A program made the translations under genes and the position numbers. A stretch of 10,446 nt of DNA, taken from NCBI GenBank assembly GCA_905373425.1, contig CAJPST010000072.1:1-10446 (forward strand). Direction: 5' to 3'. Position 1 is the stretch's first letter. Each line of letters begins with the position of its first letter. The notes under the pieces are model-generated. The model was not told where the DNA came from. It ran no database searches and saw nothing but the letters and a program-made list of their open reading frames with translations. Source of the DNA: an uncultured Mesocricetibacter sp. (lineage in GTDB: Bacteria > Pseudomonadota > Gammaproteobacteria > Enterobacterales > Pasteurellaceae). Positions 1-6,563 of the stretch are shown here, in pieces.

Positions 1-135
1 GATCCGGATTTACCGTCGATTTTATTAACCGATGAAAATTGTCATTGGAATCAAGGGACTCGCATTGGTGCGAGCAGTTCTTTTGCTTTTGGCGGTAATA
101 ATGCGGTATTAATTTTGGGAGAGAATAATGGCTGA
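1..135 (+). CDS. apeO: Beta-ketoacyl-ACP synthase, C-terminal fragment (aryl polyene ApeO-like)
   Basis: This is the 3' end of a gene that begins before the window. Reading from base 1 gives 44 codons and a TGA at 133-135. The fragment ends with FAFGGNNAVLIL, the glycine-rich FGFGGxN block that closes the thiolase fold of FabB/FabF-type condensing enzymes. The catalytic Cys and His residues lie upstream and cannot be checked. Its last 8 bp overlap the start of the next gene, so the two are translationally coupled. The order KS, hotdog dehydratase, ketoreductase, KS matches apeO-apeP-apeQ-apeR at the end of aryl polyene clusters. The ketosynthase call is firm; the apeO name rests on gene order alone. 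Confidence 0.8.
   Translation, partial: DPDLPSILLTDENCHWNQGTRIGASSSFAFGGNNAVLILGENNG
117..123 (+). promoter_or_regulatory. Ribosome binding site of the apeP-like gene
   Basis: GGGAGAG lies 4 bases before the ATG at 128 and inside the last codons of the upstream ketosynthase. It supports the ATG at 128 and therefore the 8-bp gene overlap. Confidence 0.7.
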
Positions 136-586
136 GCTAGTCTGCCCTATTTATGATGTGGCATCTCTGCTTCCGCATAGCGGTGATATGATATTGTTAG
201 ATTACGTAACGGAATATGCAGAAGATTATTTAACTGCCGAAATGACCGTGCGAGAAAATAACATTTTGATTAAAAACGGTAAATTGGCAACGGTTGCAGG
301 AATTGAGATTTTAGCTCAAGGCGTTGCTGCTTGGGCAGGTTGTATGTCGGTTTTAGCCGATGAGCCGATCCGTTTGGGATATTTGCTTGGTTCGCGTAAA
401 TTATTTGTTTACAGTCAGGAAATTCCTATAGGCACCAATTTGCAGATTAAAGTGAAAAAATCTATTCAAGACGCGAGTGGGTTTGGTGTATTTGATTGTC
501 AGTTGATTGATTTAAACCAAAACAAACTAATTCTTGAAGGAGCATTAAATTTATTTTGTCCGAAAGATGATGAGGAAAGCAAATGA
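128..586 (+). CDS. apeP: Hotdog-fold 3-hydroxyacyl-ACP dehydratase, COG4706/ApeP type
   Basis: This 152-aa protein is a single hotdog domain expected to help dehydrate 3-hydroxyacyl-ACP intermediates during polyene extension in the cytoplasm. The visible landmarks are LLPHSGDMILLD (residues 14-25, the N-terminal LPHRxPMLLxD block of FabZ-like proteins) and GIEILAQG (58-65) on the central helix, with E60 in the position of the FabZ glutamate. The FabZ active-site block HFPGxPxxPG, which carries the catalytic His about 14 residues before that Glu, is absent; KNGKLATVAG stands there instead. As I recall the family, this is usual for COG4706 proteins, and work on Xenorhabdus aryl polyenes describes ApeP acting with a second hotdog protein, ApeI, which is not in this window. 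The start overlaps the upstream KS by 8 bp and the stop overlaps the next gene by 4 bp. Confidence 0.85.
   Translation: MAELVCPIYDVASLLPHSGDMILLDYVTEYAEDYLTAEMTVRENNILIKNGKLATVAGIEILAQGVAAWAGCMSVLADEPIRLGYLLGSRKLFVYSQEIPIGTNLQIKVKKSIQDASGFGVFDCQLIDLNQNKLILEGALNLFCPKDDEESK
572..578 (+). promoter_or_regulatory. Ribosome binding site of the apeQ-like gene
   Basis: GAGGAAA lies 4 bases before the ATG at 583, inside the 3' end of the dehydratase gene. It fixes the start at 583 and hence the ATGA stop/start overlap at 583-586. Confidence 0.7.
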
Positions 587-1311
587 CAAACAGTGTTTTG
601 GTGACCGGTTCAAGCCGCGGTATAGGTAAAGCGGTTGCATTAAATTTGGCGCGTGCGGGCTTTGATATCGTGGTGCATTGCCGTAGCCGTATTGAAGAAG
701 CGGAAGAAGTTGCAAGTGCGGTCAGAAATTTAGGTAAAAATGCGCGAGTATTGCAGTTTGACGTTAGTAATAGAGAAGAATGTAAAGCCAAATTGGAAGC
801 TGATGTAGAACAATTCGGCGCTTATTACGGCGTAGTACTGAATGCAGGTTTGACCCGCGATAACGCTTTTCCTGCCTTAACAGATAAAGATTGGGATCAG
901 GTTCTACGCACTAATTTGGATGGTTTTTATAATGTGTTACACCCGATTATGATGCCGATGATCCGTCGTCGTAAAGCGGGTAGAATCGTGTGTATTACCT
1001 CGGTTTCCGGATTGATCGGTAATCGTGGACAAGTTAATTATAGTGCTTCCAAAGCAGGATTGATCGGTGCGGCGAAGGCATTAGCAATCGAGCTGGCTAA
1101 GCGAAAAATTACGGTGAATTGTGTCGCTCCCGGTTTAATTGATACGGACATTGTGGATGAGAATGTGCCGATTGAAGAAATTTTGAAAGGTGTGCCGATG
1201 GGAAGAATGGGTGATCCGGAAGAAGTGGCGCATGCAGTGAATTTCTTAATGGACGAAAAGGCGGCGTATATTACCCGTCAGGTCATAGCGGTAAATGGCG
1301 GTTTATGTTAG
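583..1311 (+). CDS. apeQ: 3-oxoacyl-ACP reductase, FabG-type SDR (ApeQ-like)
   Basis: This 242-aa classical short-chain dehydrogenase reduces the beta-keto group of acyl-ACP with NADPH. The Rossmann glycine motif TGSSRGIG is at residues 8-15, the NAG motif at 87-89, and the catalytic set N111, S140, Y153 and K157 is intact (S in CITSVSG, YSASK at 153-157). R12 after the first glycines favours NADPH. PG at 183-184 and the C-terminal VNGG block (237-240) are typical of FabG. Length and spacing match housekeeping FabG (about 244 aa). It overlaps the dehydratase by 4 bp (ATGA) and is followed 50 bp later by a ketosynthase, the order seen in aryl polyene operons. The location inside the PKS set, not the sequence itself, argues for a pigment role over general fatty acid synthesis. 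Confidence 0.92.
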   Translation: MTNSVLVTGSSRGIGKAVALNLARAGFDIVVHCRSRIEEAEEVASAVRNLGKNARVLQFDVSNREECKAKLEADVEQFGAYYGVVLNAGLTRDNAFPALTDKDWDQVLRTNLDGFYNVLHPIMMPMIRRRKAGRIVCITSVSGLIGNRGQVNYSASKAGLIGAAKALAIELAKRKITVNCVAPGLIDTDIVDENVPIEEILKGVPMGRMGDPEEVAHAVNFLMDEKAAYITRQVIAVNGGLC

Positions 1312-1361
1312 TGTAGCACAAAAGAGCGGTCGGTTTTTGAAGAGTTTTTAAAGGTGAATAA

Positions 1362-2600
1362 ATGAAGCGAGTCGTTGTAACAGGAATTGGTGGCATTACT
1401 GCTTTTGGCCGCACTTGGGCCGAAATTAGAGCAGCTTTCCGTAAAAAAGAAAATGCAGTGCGGAAAATGGATTGGAACGGGCTTTATCTAGATTTGGAGT
1501 CCCGTCTTGGTGCGCCGATTGAAAATTATACTCCGCCCGCACACTGGACGAGAAAACAACTACGCAGTATGGGACGAGTATCACAACTATGCGTTGATGC
1601 CGCAGAGCGAGCATTGGCAGATGCCGGTTTGCTGGAAAATGGTGTAATCAAGCCTGAGTTTCAGGATGGCAGAATGGGAGTGGCTTGCGGAGTATCAACC
1701 GGCAGTACCCAAGACATTCGCGATGTTGGTGAATTATTAATGACCGGAGAAGCGAATAATTTTAACGCCAATACTTATGTGCGAATGATGCCGCATACCA
1801 CTGCTGCGAATGTGGGAATTTTCTTTGGTTTAAAAGGCCGGGTCATTCCGACTTCAAGTGCTTGCACCTCCGGTAGCCAAGGGATCGGTTATGCTTATGA
1901 AGCGATTAAATACGGCCTGATTCCATCTATGTTAGCTGGCGGTAGCGAGGAATTTTGCCCGTCAGAAGTGTATATTTTTGATACGCTCTATGCTGCAACA
2001 AGAAACAATGAGAACCCAAAACAAACTCCTCGCCCGTATGATACGGCGCGTGACGGATTAGTGATCGGTGAAGGCGGGTGTATGTTTGTGTTAGAAGAAC
2101 TAGAGCACGCCCTTGCACGTGGTGCGAATATTATTGCGGAAATTGTCGGTTATGGAGCCAATAGCGACGGTAGTCATATCACCCGTCCGCAAAAAGAAAC
2201 CATGCAACGTTGTATGGAGTTGGCATTAAAAGATGCGGGAATCGAACCTTCTCAAATCGGTTATGTGGATGGCCACGGCACGGCAACCGAACAAGGGGAT
2301 ATTGCAGAAACCTTGGCTGCCGAAGCGGTATTCGGTAAGATTCCGATTAGTTCGCAAAAAAGTTATTTAGGCCATACGTTGGGAGCATGCGGTGCGTTGG
2401 AATCTTGGTTTGCTATTGAAATGATGCGCGACGGTTGGTTTGCTCCGACGCTAAATTTGGAAAATATTGATGAGCGTTGCGGCAAGTTGGATTATATCCG
2501 TGGCGATGGACGAGAAATCCAAACCAATTATGTTATGAATAATAATTTTGCTTTTGGTGGCGTAAATACCTCTTTAATTTTTAAACGCTGGAATGGCTAA
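1362..2600 (+). CDS. apeR: Beta-ketoacyl-ACP synthase II (FabF-type, ApeR-like)
   Basis: This complete 412-aa KAS I/II family condensing enzyme should elongate an acyl-ACP with malonyl-ACP by decarboxylative Claisen condensation. The Cys-His-His triad is present: C168 in the SSACTSG nucleophile elbow, H305 in DGHGTAT (303-309), and H338 in KSYLGHTLGA (333-342) with its conserved lysine K333. The C-terminal NNFAFGGVN block (394-402) closes the fold. The N-terminus VVVTGIGGITAFG is a normal FabF start, and AAGGTGAA upstream serves as a ribosome binding site for ATG 1362. It lies 50 bp after the ketoreductase with no terminator visible between them and is the last gene of the set. As the fourth gene of the KS-DH-KR-KS order, ApeR is the best name. 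In Xenorhabdus, ApeR is reported to act as a separate ketosynthase beside the ApeO/ApeC pair. Confidence 0.9.
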   Translation: MKRVVVTGIGGITAFGRTWAEIRAAFRKKENAVRKMDWNGLYLDLESRLGAPIENYTPPAHWTRKQLRSMGRVSQLCVDAAERALADAGLLENGVIKPEFQDGRMGVACGVSTGSTQDIRDVGELLMTGEANNFNANTYVRMMPHTTAANVGIFFGLKGRVIPTSSACTSGSQGIGYAYEAIKYGLIPSMLAGGSEEFCPSEVYIFDTLYAATRNNENPKQTPRPYDTARDGLVIGEGGCMFVLEELEHALARGANIIAEIVGYGANSDGSHITRPQKETMQRCMELALKDAGIEPSQIGYVDGHGTATEQGDIAETLAAEAVFGKIPISSQKSYLGHTLGACGALESWFAIEMMRDGWFAPTLNLENIDERCGKLDYIRGDGREIQTNYVMNNNFAFGGVNTSLIFKRWNG

Positions 2601-2752
2601 CTTTTCATTAATTTGATAGCATTGAAATAAGGTGAGTCTTCATTTCGGCGCTGTTTATGTGTTTTTTAAATTATGCCTTATCAAAGAAATGAGAATATGC
2701 CAAATTAACAATGACTGATTCGGCCCTGTTTTAATTTTGCGTGATGATTTAT
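2601..2752 (+). other. Intergenic gap between the APE and DAR genes
   Basis: These 152 AT-rich bases separate the ApeR-like ketosynthase from DarA. I see a weak ATAAGG/CCTTAT inverted repeat with a loop of some 35 bases and a T-run near 2660, but no convincing hairpin-plus-T terminator and no well-matched -35/-10 pair. This is a natural place for an operon boundary, but the sequence does not prove one. Confidence 0.4.
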
Positions 2753-3670
2753 ATGTCTCAAACGAAGAATATTTTATTGGTTTCTTATTCCCAAACCGGT
2801 CAATTAACCAGGTTAGCGGAGAGTTTTATAAAACCTTTGCAAAATCAAAAAGATATTAATATTGAGCATTTACACATCAGCCCGGTTAAAGCATATCCTT
2901 TTCCGTGGGGATTTACTCAGTTTTTTAATACTTTTCCGGAAACGGTTCTCCTTAAGCCGGAGCCAATTGAACCACTAAAGTTTAAACAGGAAAAGTATGA
3001 TTTAATTATTTTGGCCTACACTGTATGGTTTTTATCACCGTCACAGCCGATAACGGCATTTTTACAAAGTGAGCAGGCAAAAAAAGTGCTTAAAGATACG
3101 CCGGTGATTACTTTGATTGGCTGTCGTAATATGTGGTTGATGGCACAAGAAAAAGTAAAAAGTTTACTCAAAGAAGCTGACTCGCAGCTGATTGGTAATG
3201 TTGTAAAAGTCGATCAGTCTAATGATTGGGCAAGTTTTATTACAACACCACTATGGATGCTGACCGGTAAAAAGAAAGTGGGTAATCTGCCGAGTGCAGG
3301 TATTGCTGAAAGCGAGATTCAAGATGCCGAACGTTTCGGCATAAAGATTTTACAAAGTTTTAGTGAAAATCAAGCGCTTGATTCGAATATTTTCCGTGGC
3401 ATGGGGGCAGTGAAAATTGATGAAAAGCTGATGATGAGTGAAAAAGCCGGACGTCGCAGTTTTTATTTGTGGGGTAAATTACTGATAAAGTGCGGTCAAA
3501 TTTCGCCGAGTTTTCGACTCTTCGTGCTGTATTTTTACATTGTCTTTTTGATTATATTGATTTTAACTGTGGTGCCACTCTCGGCGCTGATAAAAAGTCT
3601 ATTGAAACCGCTTTTGAAGAATAAATTAGAGGCGCAAAAGCGTTATTTTGCCGAACCTTCCGGTGAATAA
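2753..3670 (+). CDS. darA: Flavodoxin-fold dialkylresorcinol biosynthesis protein DarA, membrane-anchored
   Basis: The likely product is 305 aa (MSQTKNILLVSYSQTGQ...). The N-terminal strand and loop ILLVSYSQTGQLTRL is the flavodoxin phosphate-binding loop (S/T-x-T-G-x), so FMN binding is expected. YDLIILAYTVWFLSP (about residues 82-96) looks like the second flavin loop and PVITLIGCRNMW (about 117-128) a third strand. Near residues 256-280 is one strongly hydrophobic span (FVLYFYIVFLIILILTVVPL), followed by a basic tail, so the protein is probably tethered to the inner membrane. Proteins of this type beside a KAS III are annotated as dialkylresorcinol condensing enzyme DarA; the flavin fold suggests oxidation (aromatisation) of the cyclic intermediate made by DarB. 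DarA/DarC naming differs between organisms. In-frame GTG 2741 and ATG 2744 also exist. None of the starts has a good ribosome binding site, and 2753 was chosen because it gives a normal N-terminus for a flavodoxin fold. Confidence 0.8.
   Translation: MSQTKNILLVSYSQTGQLTRLAESFIKPLQNQKDINIEHLHISPVKAYPFPWGFTQFFNTFPETVLLKPEPIEPLKFKQEKYDLIILAYTVWFLSPSQPITAFLQSEQAKKVLKDTPVITLIGCRNMWLMAQEKVKSLLKEADSQLIGNVVKVDQSNDWASFITTPLWMLTGKKKVGNLPSAGIAESEIQDAERFGIKILQSFSENQALDSNIFRGMGAVKIDEKLMMSEKAGRRSFYLWGKLLIKCGQISPSFRLFVLYFYIVFLIILILTVVPLSALIKSLLKPLLKNKLEAQKRYFAEPSGE
3487..3503 (+). repeat. DNA uptake signal sequence, extended match
   Basis: The 9-mer AAGTGCGGT (3488-3496) is followed by CAAATTT, matching the Haemophilus-type extension (any base, purine, then A/T run). 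It lies within darA and is read as Lys-Cys-Gly. Confidence 0.9.
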
Positions 3671-3701
3671 TCCCGCTTTAATAAAAGGAAATTAGGCCAA
3701 T

Positions 3702-3731
3702 TTCACCAAATAGGATGAAATAAAATATAAG
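3702..3731 (+). promoter_or_regulatory. Possible sigma-70 promoter for darB
   Basis: TTCACC (3702-3707, 4 of 6 to TTGACA) and TATAAG (3726-3731, 5 of 6 to TATAAT) are 18 bp apart in the 129-bp darA-darB gap. Transcription would start near 3738 and leave a leader of about 60 bases. AT-rich DNA yields such matches by chance, so this is only a candidate. Confidence 0.3.
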
Positions 3732-3788
3732 AATTACCCATACTGTTTTTATTTAATTCCTAATCCTGTTTTTAAGGTGGGAATGTTT

Positions 3789-3794
3789 AAGGAT
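3789..3794 (+). promoter_or_regulatory. Ribosome binding site of darB
   Basis: AAGGAT ends 5 bases before the ATG at 3800 and supports that start. Confidence 0.6.
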
Positions 3795-3799
3795 CATTA

Positions 3800-4936
3800 A
3801 TGTTATCAACTGTTTATATTAATAAAATTTCTTCTTTTCTGCCTAATGAGCCGATTTCCAATGATCAAATGGAAGCTGTTCTTGGTATGGTGGGTGATGT
3901 GCCGTCGCGTGTGCGTAAAATGATTTTACGTTCCAATGGCATTGAAAACCGCTATTATGCCGTTGATCCTATTACTCGTAAGCAAACTCATACTAGCACT
4001 GAATTAGCCGTAAGAGCGGTGGAAAAATTAGGTATTTTTGCTGATCAATTTAGCTGTTTAGCGGTCGGTACGTCATATCCCGATCAAATTTTGCCGGGAC
4101 AAGGGGTGATGGTACACGGATTAATTCCTAATGCGCCACCAATGGAAGTCATGAGCATGGCCGGTGTCTGCGTAGCAGGCATGGCTGCGATGAAACACGC
4201 TTTTAATGCGGTACGCACGGGAGAGCATCAAAGTGCGGTAGCTGTGGCTTCCGAGTGTGCTTCGGCGATTATGCGTAGTGAAAATTTCACATCGGAAGTG
4301 ACACAGAAACAGTTGGATAATGCCAAACCCGAAATCGGGTTCGAGAAAGATTTTTTGCGTTGGATGCTATCCGATGGCGCCGGTGCAGTACAGCTTTCCA
4401 ATCGACCGAATGAAAGCGGTTTGAGTTTTAAAATTGACTGGATTGAGCTAACTTCTTATGCCAATGAAATGCCTGTGTGTATGTATGCGGGCGGAGAAGT
4501 GCAAAACGGACAATTCGTCAGCTGGAAATCGGTTCCGCAGGCGGAGCGCGATGCCAAAAGCTTTATGGCTATCAAGCAGGATGTGAAGCTGCTCAACGAA
4601 AATATTGTGAAATATACGGTGGAAAAAGCGCTTTCCAAATTAATTGAAAAATATGATTTGAAAGCGGAAGATATTGATTATTTCCTACCTCACTATTCGT
4701 CAGACTTTTTCCGTGATCGTTTATTATGCGGATTACGTAATATTAATTTTGAAATTGCGCAGGAAAAATGGTTTACTAATTTAACTCAATGTGGCAATAC
4801 GGGTTCTGCTTCTATTTATATTATTTTAGAAGAATTTGCCCGTACCTTTCCGCTCAAAGCGGGACAAAAAGTGTTATGCTATGTACCGGAGAGCGGTCGC
4901 TTTTCAAGCTGTTTTATGTTGTTAGAAGTGGTGTAA
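3800..4936 (+). CDS. darB: KAS III-like dialkylresorcinol ketosynthase/cyclase DarB
   Basis: This 378-aa enzyme is of the FabH (KAS III) superfamily. The triad is complete: C124 in MAGVCVAGM (120-128), H298 in YFLPHYSS (294-301) and N333 in CGNTGSASIY (331-340). SDGAGAVQL (191-199) is the conserved FabH-type core block. In characterised DarB enzymes, a beta-ketoacyl thioester and an alpha,beta-unsaturated acyl thioester are joined by Michael addition and Claisen condensation to a cyclohexane-dione carboxylate, which is then aromatised to a 2,5-dialkylresorcinol. The insertion around residues 205-260 and the length exceed housekeeping FabH (about 317 aa) but fit DarB. DarA immediately upstream makes the assignment much stronger than homology alone. 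The other reading is an unrelated KAS III used to start chains, which the darA neighbour makes less likely. Confidence 0.85.
   Translation: MLSTVYINKISSFLPNEPISNDQMEAVLGMVGDVPSRVRKMILRSNGIENRYYAVDPITRKQTHTSTELAVRAVEKLGIFADQFSCLAVGTSYPDQILPGQGVMVHGLIPNAPPMEVMSMAGVCVAGMAAMKHAFNAVRTGEHQSAVAVASECASAIMRSENFTSEVTQKQLDNAKPEIGFEKDFLRWMLSDGAGAVQLSNRPNESGLSFKIDWIELTSYANEMPVCMYAGGEVQNGQFVSWKSVPQAERDAKSFMAIKQDVKLLNENIVKYTVEKALSKLIEKYDLKAEDIDYFLPHYSSDFFRDRLLCGLRNINFEIAQEKWFTNLTQCGNTGSASIYIILEEFARTFPLKAGQKVLCYVPESGRFSSCFMLLEVV
4231..4239 (+). repeat. DNA uptake signal core
   Basis: Exact AAGTGCGGT within darB, read as Ser-Ala-Val. The AT-rich extension is missing. Confidence 0.8.
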
Positions 4937-4994
4937 CTTTCCATAAGTTCCTTCTCTTTATATAAAAAGGGGCTTGCATTTTGATGAGAAAAGA

Positions 4995-5372
4995 ATGAAA
5001 TTAGAAGATATCCCTCAAGACGACAGCAAAATTTTTCGCGGGCAACGTAAGGTTATCTATGCTATTCGAAATGGCAAGTTTGAAGCCGGTAAAAGCTCCG
5101 GATGGGAAGCCGAGGAGTTTGCTACCGGGCAGGCGGTGGATGAATTACATCAACTGACCGAAACAGCTTTAACGGCAGTAAAAAACGGTGAAAAATCGAT
5201 TATTTATTACCTTATGTTCAAATATCGTTATGACTTGCAAAGTCTTGCCCAAACTACAGGGTTTTGGCAATGGCAAATTAAACGACATTTTAAGCCCGAA
5301 GTATTTGAGACATTGTCGGAAAAAAAGCTGGATAAGTATCGAAATGCTTTTGGCGGAACCCTGACAATATAA
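4995..5372 (+). CDS. Conserved-looking small protein of unknown function
   Basis: I do not recognise this protein. From the ATG at 4995 it has 125 aa (MKLEDIPQDDSKIF...); a TTG at 4974 would add seven residues, but its purine-rich stretch is only one base away. The N-terminal half is charged (FRGQRKVIYAIRNGKFEAG, then a Glu-rich helix). The second half carries a helix-loop-helix-like stretch, LQSLAQTTGFWQWQIKRHF (about residues 81-99), rich in Trp, Arg and His, which could be a DNA-binding turn or a docking surface. There is no signal peptide or membrane span. It lies between darB and the BtrH-like gene with short gaps on each side (58 and 26 bp), so it is probably co-transcribed and functionally tied to them. 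Its codon use looks like its neighbours' and it has no frame damage, so it is likely a real gene. Confidence 0.7.
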   Translation: MKLEDIPQDDSKIFRGQRKVIYAIRNGKFEAGKSSGWEAEEFATGQAVDELHQLTETALTAVKNGEKSIIYYLMFKYRYDLQSLAQTTGFWQWQIKRHFKPEVFETLSEKKLDKYRNAFGGTLTI

Positions 5373-5398
5373 ACATTAATCGCTAAAAGTTTTTATAA

Positions 5399-6394
5399 AT
5401 GAATAACTTCCAACACCAACACACCGCCCATTGTGAAAGCGGTGTGATGTCAACTTTGCTAAAATCGCACGGTGCCGATCTGAATGAAGCGATGGTTTTC
5501 GGTTTGGCATCAGCATTGACGTTTGTTTATCTGCCAGTTATTAAAGTCGGTGGAATGCCTTTGATTTCTTATCGGATGCCACCGAAAAGTATTATTAAAA
5601 ACGTATCGAAAATGTTGAAAGTGCGGTTAAAACTTGAGAAGTTTTCTGCGCCGGATAAAGGAAAAAAAGCGTTGGATGAAGCCCTTTCCAAACAAAAATT
5701 GGTTGGGTTGCAAACCTCTGTTTTCTGGTTGCCTTATTTTCCGCCTGAAATGCGTTTTCATTTTAATGCGCACAATTTAATCGTGTATGGTAAAGAACAA
5801 AACGATTATTTGATTAGCGACCCTGTCTTTGAAATGGTGCAACGTTGTGCCACAGAAGATTTACAACGAGCGCGTTTTGCCAAAGGAGCATTAGCGGCAA
5901 AAGGGTTGATGTATTACTTTCAAAATCAGCCTGATTTAACACAAATTGATTTACCGAGCTTAACTCGAAAAGCTATTCGTAAAAATGCCAAACAAATGTT
6001 AGCTCCGCTGTTTTTTGTTGGAGTAAAAGGTATTCGTACGGTTGCCAAACAAATTGAAAAACTGGCAACCCACCCCGTGGAAAAATACAAACGGTTATAT
6101 TTAGGACATATTGTGCGCATGCAGGAGGAAATTGGCACCGGAGGCGCAGGCTTCCGCTATTTATATGCCTATTTCCTTGAGCAGGCTGCAGACATTTGTC
6201 TTGAACCGAAATTCAAGCAGGCTTCCGAACAAATGACGGAAATCGGCGATATGTGGCGTCAATTTGCCGGTTTGTGTGTGAAGCAGTGTAAAAAGCCCTC
6301 GGTGGAAGGATTTAGGGAAACAGCAGGTTTTTTACGGATGATTGCAGATCGGGAAGAGGCTTTGTGGAAAAGTTTATACAAAAAGCAACAATAA
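5399..6394 (+). CDS. BtrH-like acyltransferase (BtrH N-terminal domain plus DUF4872-like C-terminus)
   Basis: This 331-aa protein has a papain-like arrangement seen in BtrH_N proteins. HCESG at 11-15 holds the candidate nucleophile C12, HNLIVYG (125-131) the histidine H125, and YLISDP (137-142) the acid D141, a pattern shared with C39-like folds. The C-terminal half contains GTGGAGFRYLYAYFL (246-260), typical of the DUF4872 domain that accompanies BtrH_N. In butirosin biosynthesis BtrH transfers an acyl group from a carrier protein to an amine of the antibiotic. Here a carrier protein, an APE set and DarA/DarB are neighbours, so an acyl-ACP to hydroxyl or amine transfer is the natural guess; the acceptor is unknown. 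ATG 5399 has no clear ribosome binding site, but the next Met (residue 17) would remove C12, so 5399 is kept. Confidence 0.8.
   Translation: MNNFQHQHTAHCESGVMSTLLKSHGADLNEAMVFGLASALTFVYLPVIKVGGMPLISYRMPPKSIIKNVSKMLKVRLKLEKFSAPDKGKKALDEALSKQKLVGLQTSVFWLPYFPPEMRFHFNAHNLIVYGKEQNDYLISDPVFEMVQRCATEDLQRARFAKGALAAKGLMYYFQNQPDLTQIDLPSLTRKAIRKNAKQMLAPLFFVGVKGIRTVAKQIEKLATHPVEKYKRLYLGHIVRMQEEIGTGGAGFRYLYAYFLEQAADICLEPKFKQASEQMTEIGDMWRQFAGLCVKQCKKPSVEGFRETAGFLRMIADREEALWKSLYKKQQ
5618..5627 (+). repeat. DNA uptake signal, near-complete
   Basis: AAAGTGCGGT followed by TAAAACTT, one mismatch in the AT-rich tail. It is within the BtrH-like gene and is read as Lys-Val-Arg. Confidence 0.85.
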
Positions 6395-6492
6395 TTTTAA
6401 ATTAGAGACAGCACTTGGTTTGGTATCATAATCGGAAGTGGTGTACCGACGACTTATATTTAATAAGCATTCCATAGATTCAATGGACGAAG

Positions 6493-6521
6493 TTCCGATA
6501 ACGGGCGAATATTAATATACT
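6493..6521 (+). promoter_or_regulatory. Possible sigma-70 promoter of the exporter genes
   Basis: TATACT (6516-6521, 5 of 6 to TATAAT) lies 17 bp after TTCCGA (6493-6498, only 3 of 6 to TTGACA). Transcription would begin near 6528, giving a leader of about 36 bases with the ribosome binding site at 6555-6560. That geometry fits translation from ATG 6564. The -35 match is poor. Confidence 0.35.
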
Positions 6522-6554
6522 AACCGTATGACCGCGCTGTCTGTTTATCGAAGT

Positions 6555-6560
6555 AGGGGA
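6555..6560 (+). promoter_or_regulatory. Ribosome binding site deciding the ABC ATPase start
   Basis: AGGGGA ends 3 bases before ATG 6564. The upstream in-frame ATG at 6528 has no such sequence, so 6564 is preferred. Confidence 0.65.
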
Positions 6561-6563
6561 AAT

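Larger units (their letters stand above)
6395..6563 (+). other. Intergenic region before the ABC exporter
   Basis: At 169 bases this is the largest gap in the window. It contains the candidate promoter at 6493-6521, an ATATTAATAT palindrome (6509-6518) overlapping its -10, and an in-frame ATG at 6528 that I do not take as the start of the ATPase. No terminator hairpin for the preceding gene is visible. Confidence 0.5.

Noticed and set aside
462..791. Minus-strand ORF of 109 aa
   Set aside because: It lies opposite the dehydratase and ketoreductase, whose motifs are intact; its Ser/Leu-rich composition is that of an antisense shadow.
1322..1338. Uptake-signal-like AAGAGCGGTCGGTTTTT before the ApeR-like gene
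   Set aside because: One mismatch in the core (A for T); the AT tail is good, so it may be a decayed copy, but it is not counted.
1408..1416. GCCGCACTT, near match to the minus-strand uptake signal
   Set aside because: One mismatch in the core and a poor tail; within coding sequence it may be chance.
2610..2680. Possible terminator after the ApeR-like gene
   Set aside because: Only short 5-6 bp stems with long loops can be drawn, and none sits directly before the T-run.
4974..4994. TTG start for the small unknown protein
   Set aside because: The purine-rich AAAAAGGGG is only one base from the TTG, too close for initiation; ATG 4995 is preferred, though weakly.
6435..6448. GAAGTGGTGTA shared between this gap and the end of darB (near 4926)
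   Set aside because: An 11-base match is expected by chance among 10 kb of sequence, and the flanks do not align, so it is not evidence of duplication.
6528..6563. Twelve-codon N-terminal extension of the ABC ATPase
   Set aside because: No ribosome binding site precedes ATG 6528, the family normally starts at MIQISNL, and AGGGGA sits just before 6564.
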